The notes under the pieces: model-generated
The model's input: only the letters and a program-made list of their open reading frames with translations
Database searches by the model: none
Told to the model about the DNA's origin: nothing
Assembly (NCBI GenBank): GCA_900556745.1
Contig: USPU01000018.1
Location: forward strand, 1-14,188
DNA length: 14,188 nt
Origin: an uncultured Veillonellaceae bacterium
GTDB taxonomy: Bacteria; Bacillota; Negativicutes; Veillonellales; Negativicoccaceae
Direction of reading: 5' to 3'
Position numbers and translations under genes: made by a program
Shown here: positions 12,781 through 14,188 of the stretch, one piece after another
Layout: every line of letters begins with the position of its first letter
How positions within the stretch are numbered: position 1 is the stretch's first letter

Positions 12781-14188
12781 TCACTCCTTTGCCTTCGGAC
12801 CGTTTTCATTTTCGTTCAACAGTGCTTTGCGCGACAAGTTGATACGGCCCTGCTTATCAATTTCGGTTACTTTAACCATGATTTCATCGCCGATGTTAAC
12901 GACGTCTTCAACTTTTTCGACACGTTCTTTCGCCAGCTGCGAAATATGAACCAGACCTTCTTTGCCCGGCAATACTTCTACAAACGCGCCAAATTTCATC
13001 AAGCGAGTAACTTTACCCAAGTACACTTCACCCGGTTTTACTTCTTTGACGAGTCGTTCGATCATTTCGACCGCTTTTTTACCGCCTTCGCCGTCTACCG
13101 AAGCGATGTAAACGGTACCGTCTTCTTCGATATCGATCTTCACGCCGGTAGCATCAATGATGCCATTGATCGTTTTGCCGCCCGGTCCAATGACAGTGCG
13201 GATCTGATCCACTTTAATCTGCATCGTGATGATGCGCGGTGCATACGGTGAAAGGTCTTTGGCCGGTTCGGTAATGCATTCGGCGATTTTCCCGAGGATG
13301 AAATGACGTCCTTCATGTGCCTGCTGCAGCGCGGAAGCCAAAATTTCACGGGATAAACCGTCGACTTTAATATCCATCTGGATCGCGGTGACACCCTGTT
13401 CGGTACCGGCCACTTTAAAGTCCATATCACCGAGGGCATCTTCCATGCCCTGAATATCCGTTAAAATCGCGTAATCTTCGCCGTCTTTGACAAGACCCAT
13501 AGCAATACCGGCGACCGGCGCTTTAATCGGTACGCCCGCATTCATCAGCGACATCGTGCTGCCGCAAACGCTTGCCATGGAAGAGGAACCGTTGGATTCC
13601 AAAATTTCCGAAACGACACGCAAGGCGTACGGAAATTCCGCTTCTGACGGAATGACCGGTACCAAAGCACGCTCCGCGAGCGCGCCGTGACCGATTTCAC
13701 GACGACCCGGACCACGCGTCGGACGTGTTTCACCGACACTGTAAGACGGGAAATTATATTGATGAATATAGCGTTTTTCCGTGCGTTCGGAAACGTCATC
13801 GATCGTCTGTTTTTCCGAAAGCGGCGCGAGTGTGGTCACTGTGAGCGCTTGGGTTTGCCCCCGCGTAAACAGTGCCGAACCGTGCGTACGTGCGAGTAAA
13901 CCGACTTCGCAGGTAATCGGTCGGATCTCGTTCAATGCGCGTCCATCCGGACGGATTTTATCGACGGAAATCATGCGCCGTACGATACGCTTGGTCAACG
14001 CATCAAGCGCCATACCGACATCCGCCATCTGTTCCGGATAAATATCTTCGAAATGAGCGCGCGCTTCTTCTTTGACTTCGTCCATATGCGCTTCACGCGT
14101 TTGTTTATCTTTGTCAAAAATCGCGTTTTTAAGGTTTTCCGCTGCGTAATCTTCCACCGCTTGCGCAATCACTTCATCGACTGTATGC
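12781..14188 (-). CDS. pnp: Polyribonucleotide nucleotidyltransferase (PNPase), 5' part outside window
   Basis: PNPase degrades RNA 3' to 5' with phosphate, releasing nucleoside diphosphates, and takes part in mRNA turnover. The window holds the C-terminal 468 residues or so of an enzyme usually near 700; the frame is open to the right edge. In order: the end of the helical linker, the second RNase PH domain (starting at [28 protein letters not shown] and [13 protein letters not shown] are visible), a KH domain with the [11 protein letters not shown] loop, and an S1 domain ([20 protein letters not shown]). The C-terminus [11 protein letters not shown] is short and charged. The apparent internal start at 14172 is a GTG valine codon, not a real start. 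dut follows after 6 nt. Confidence 0.97.
   Translation of the reverse strand, partial: HTVDEVIAQAVEDYAAENLKNAIFDKDKQTREAHMDEVKEEARAHFEDIYPEQMADVGMALDALTKRIVRRMISVDKIRPDGRALNEIRPITCEVGLLARTHGSALFTRGQTQALTVTTLAPLSEKQTIDDVSERTEKRYIHQYNFPSYSVGETRPTRGPGRREIGHGALAERALVPVIPSEAEFPYALRVVSEILESNGSSSMASVCGSTMSLMNAGVPIKAPVAGIAMGLVKDGEDYAILTDIQGMEDALGDMDFKVAGTEQGVTAIQMDIKVDGLSREILASALQQAHEGRHFILGKIAECITEPAKDLSPYAPRIITMQIKVDQIRTVIGPGGKTINGIIDATGVKIDIEEDGTVYIASVDGEGGKKAVEMIERLVKEVKPGEVYLGKVTRLMKFGAFVEVLPGKEGLVHISQLAKERVEKVEDVVNIGDEIMVKVTEIDKQGRINLSRKALLNENENGPKAKE

Noticed and set aside
1..14188. CRISPR array, insertion sequence, prophage or tRNA gene
   Set aside because: No regularly spaced repeats, transposase or phage proteins, target-site duplications or tRNA-like folds were seen; the genes are conserved core functions in tight operons.

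Overview
This window is core chromosome of a Bacillota (Firmicutes) bacterium, about half G+C. The gene order and protein types (thiL-tsaE-tsaB-rimI-tsaD, an ANTAR two-component pair, AMIN-amidase plus GerMN lipoprotein, pnp-dut-pdp) fit a member of the Negativicutes (Megasphaera/Dialister/Veillonella-like). That taxonomic placement is inference from style and content, not a database result. I see no phage genes, transposases, CRISPR repeats, tRNA or rRNA. Every gene except rpsT lies on the minus strand, and no gap without a gene exceeds about 112 bases.

Layout from right to left, which is the direction of transcription. (1) 14188-10934: pnp (its 5' end is outside the window), dut and pdp. 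pnp and dut are 6 nt apart. A strong hairpin separates dut from pdp and leaves pdp only 19 nt for its own leader. (2) 10586-10864: rpsT on the plus strand, with a TTG start, a clear extended -10 promoter and a UUCG-loop terminator that also serves pdp from the other side. (3) 10473-7416: acpS, nnrDE (NAD(P)HX repair), a lipoprotein metallo-beta-lactamase-fold protein of the ComEC type, and a DUF3006 protein, each overlapping the next. (4) 7319-5722: an exported AMIN/Amidase_3 cell-wall amidase and a GerMN lipoprotein, with their own promoter and terminator. (5) 5624-82: seven genes with stop/start overlaps at every junction: thiL, tsaE, tsaB, rimI, tsaD, then a HisKA_2-type sensor kinase and an ANTAR response regulator, ended by a hairpin at 33-65.

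Functionally, region 5 joins three parts of the t6A tRNA-modification machinery (TsaB, TsaD, TsaE) with ribosomal-protein acetylation (RimI) and thiamine diphosphate synthesis (ThiL). It also carries a kinase/regulator pair whose output domain, ANTAR, normally binds RNA and prevents transcription termination. Region 3 couples fatty-acid carrier activation and cofactor repair with an uncharacterised surface MBL protein. Region 1 combines RNA turnover with pyrimidine deoxynucleotide housekeeping.

Most of the window is ordinary. The observations most worth following are: a perfect half of a CIRCE (HrcA) operator at the left edge, which predicts a heat-shock chaperonin operon just outside; the kinase/ANTAR pair translationally coupled to tsaD, with an atypical ATP-binding G1 box; the hairpin in front of pdp, which looks like an attenuator; and the MBL lipoprotein/DUF3006 pair.
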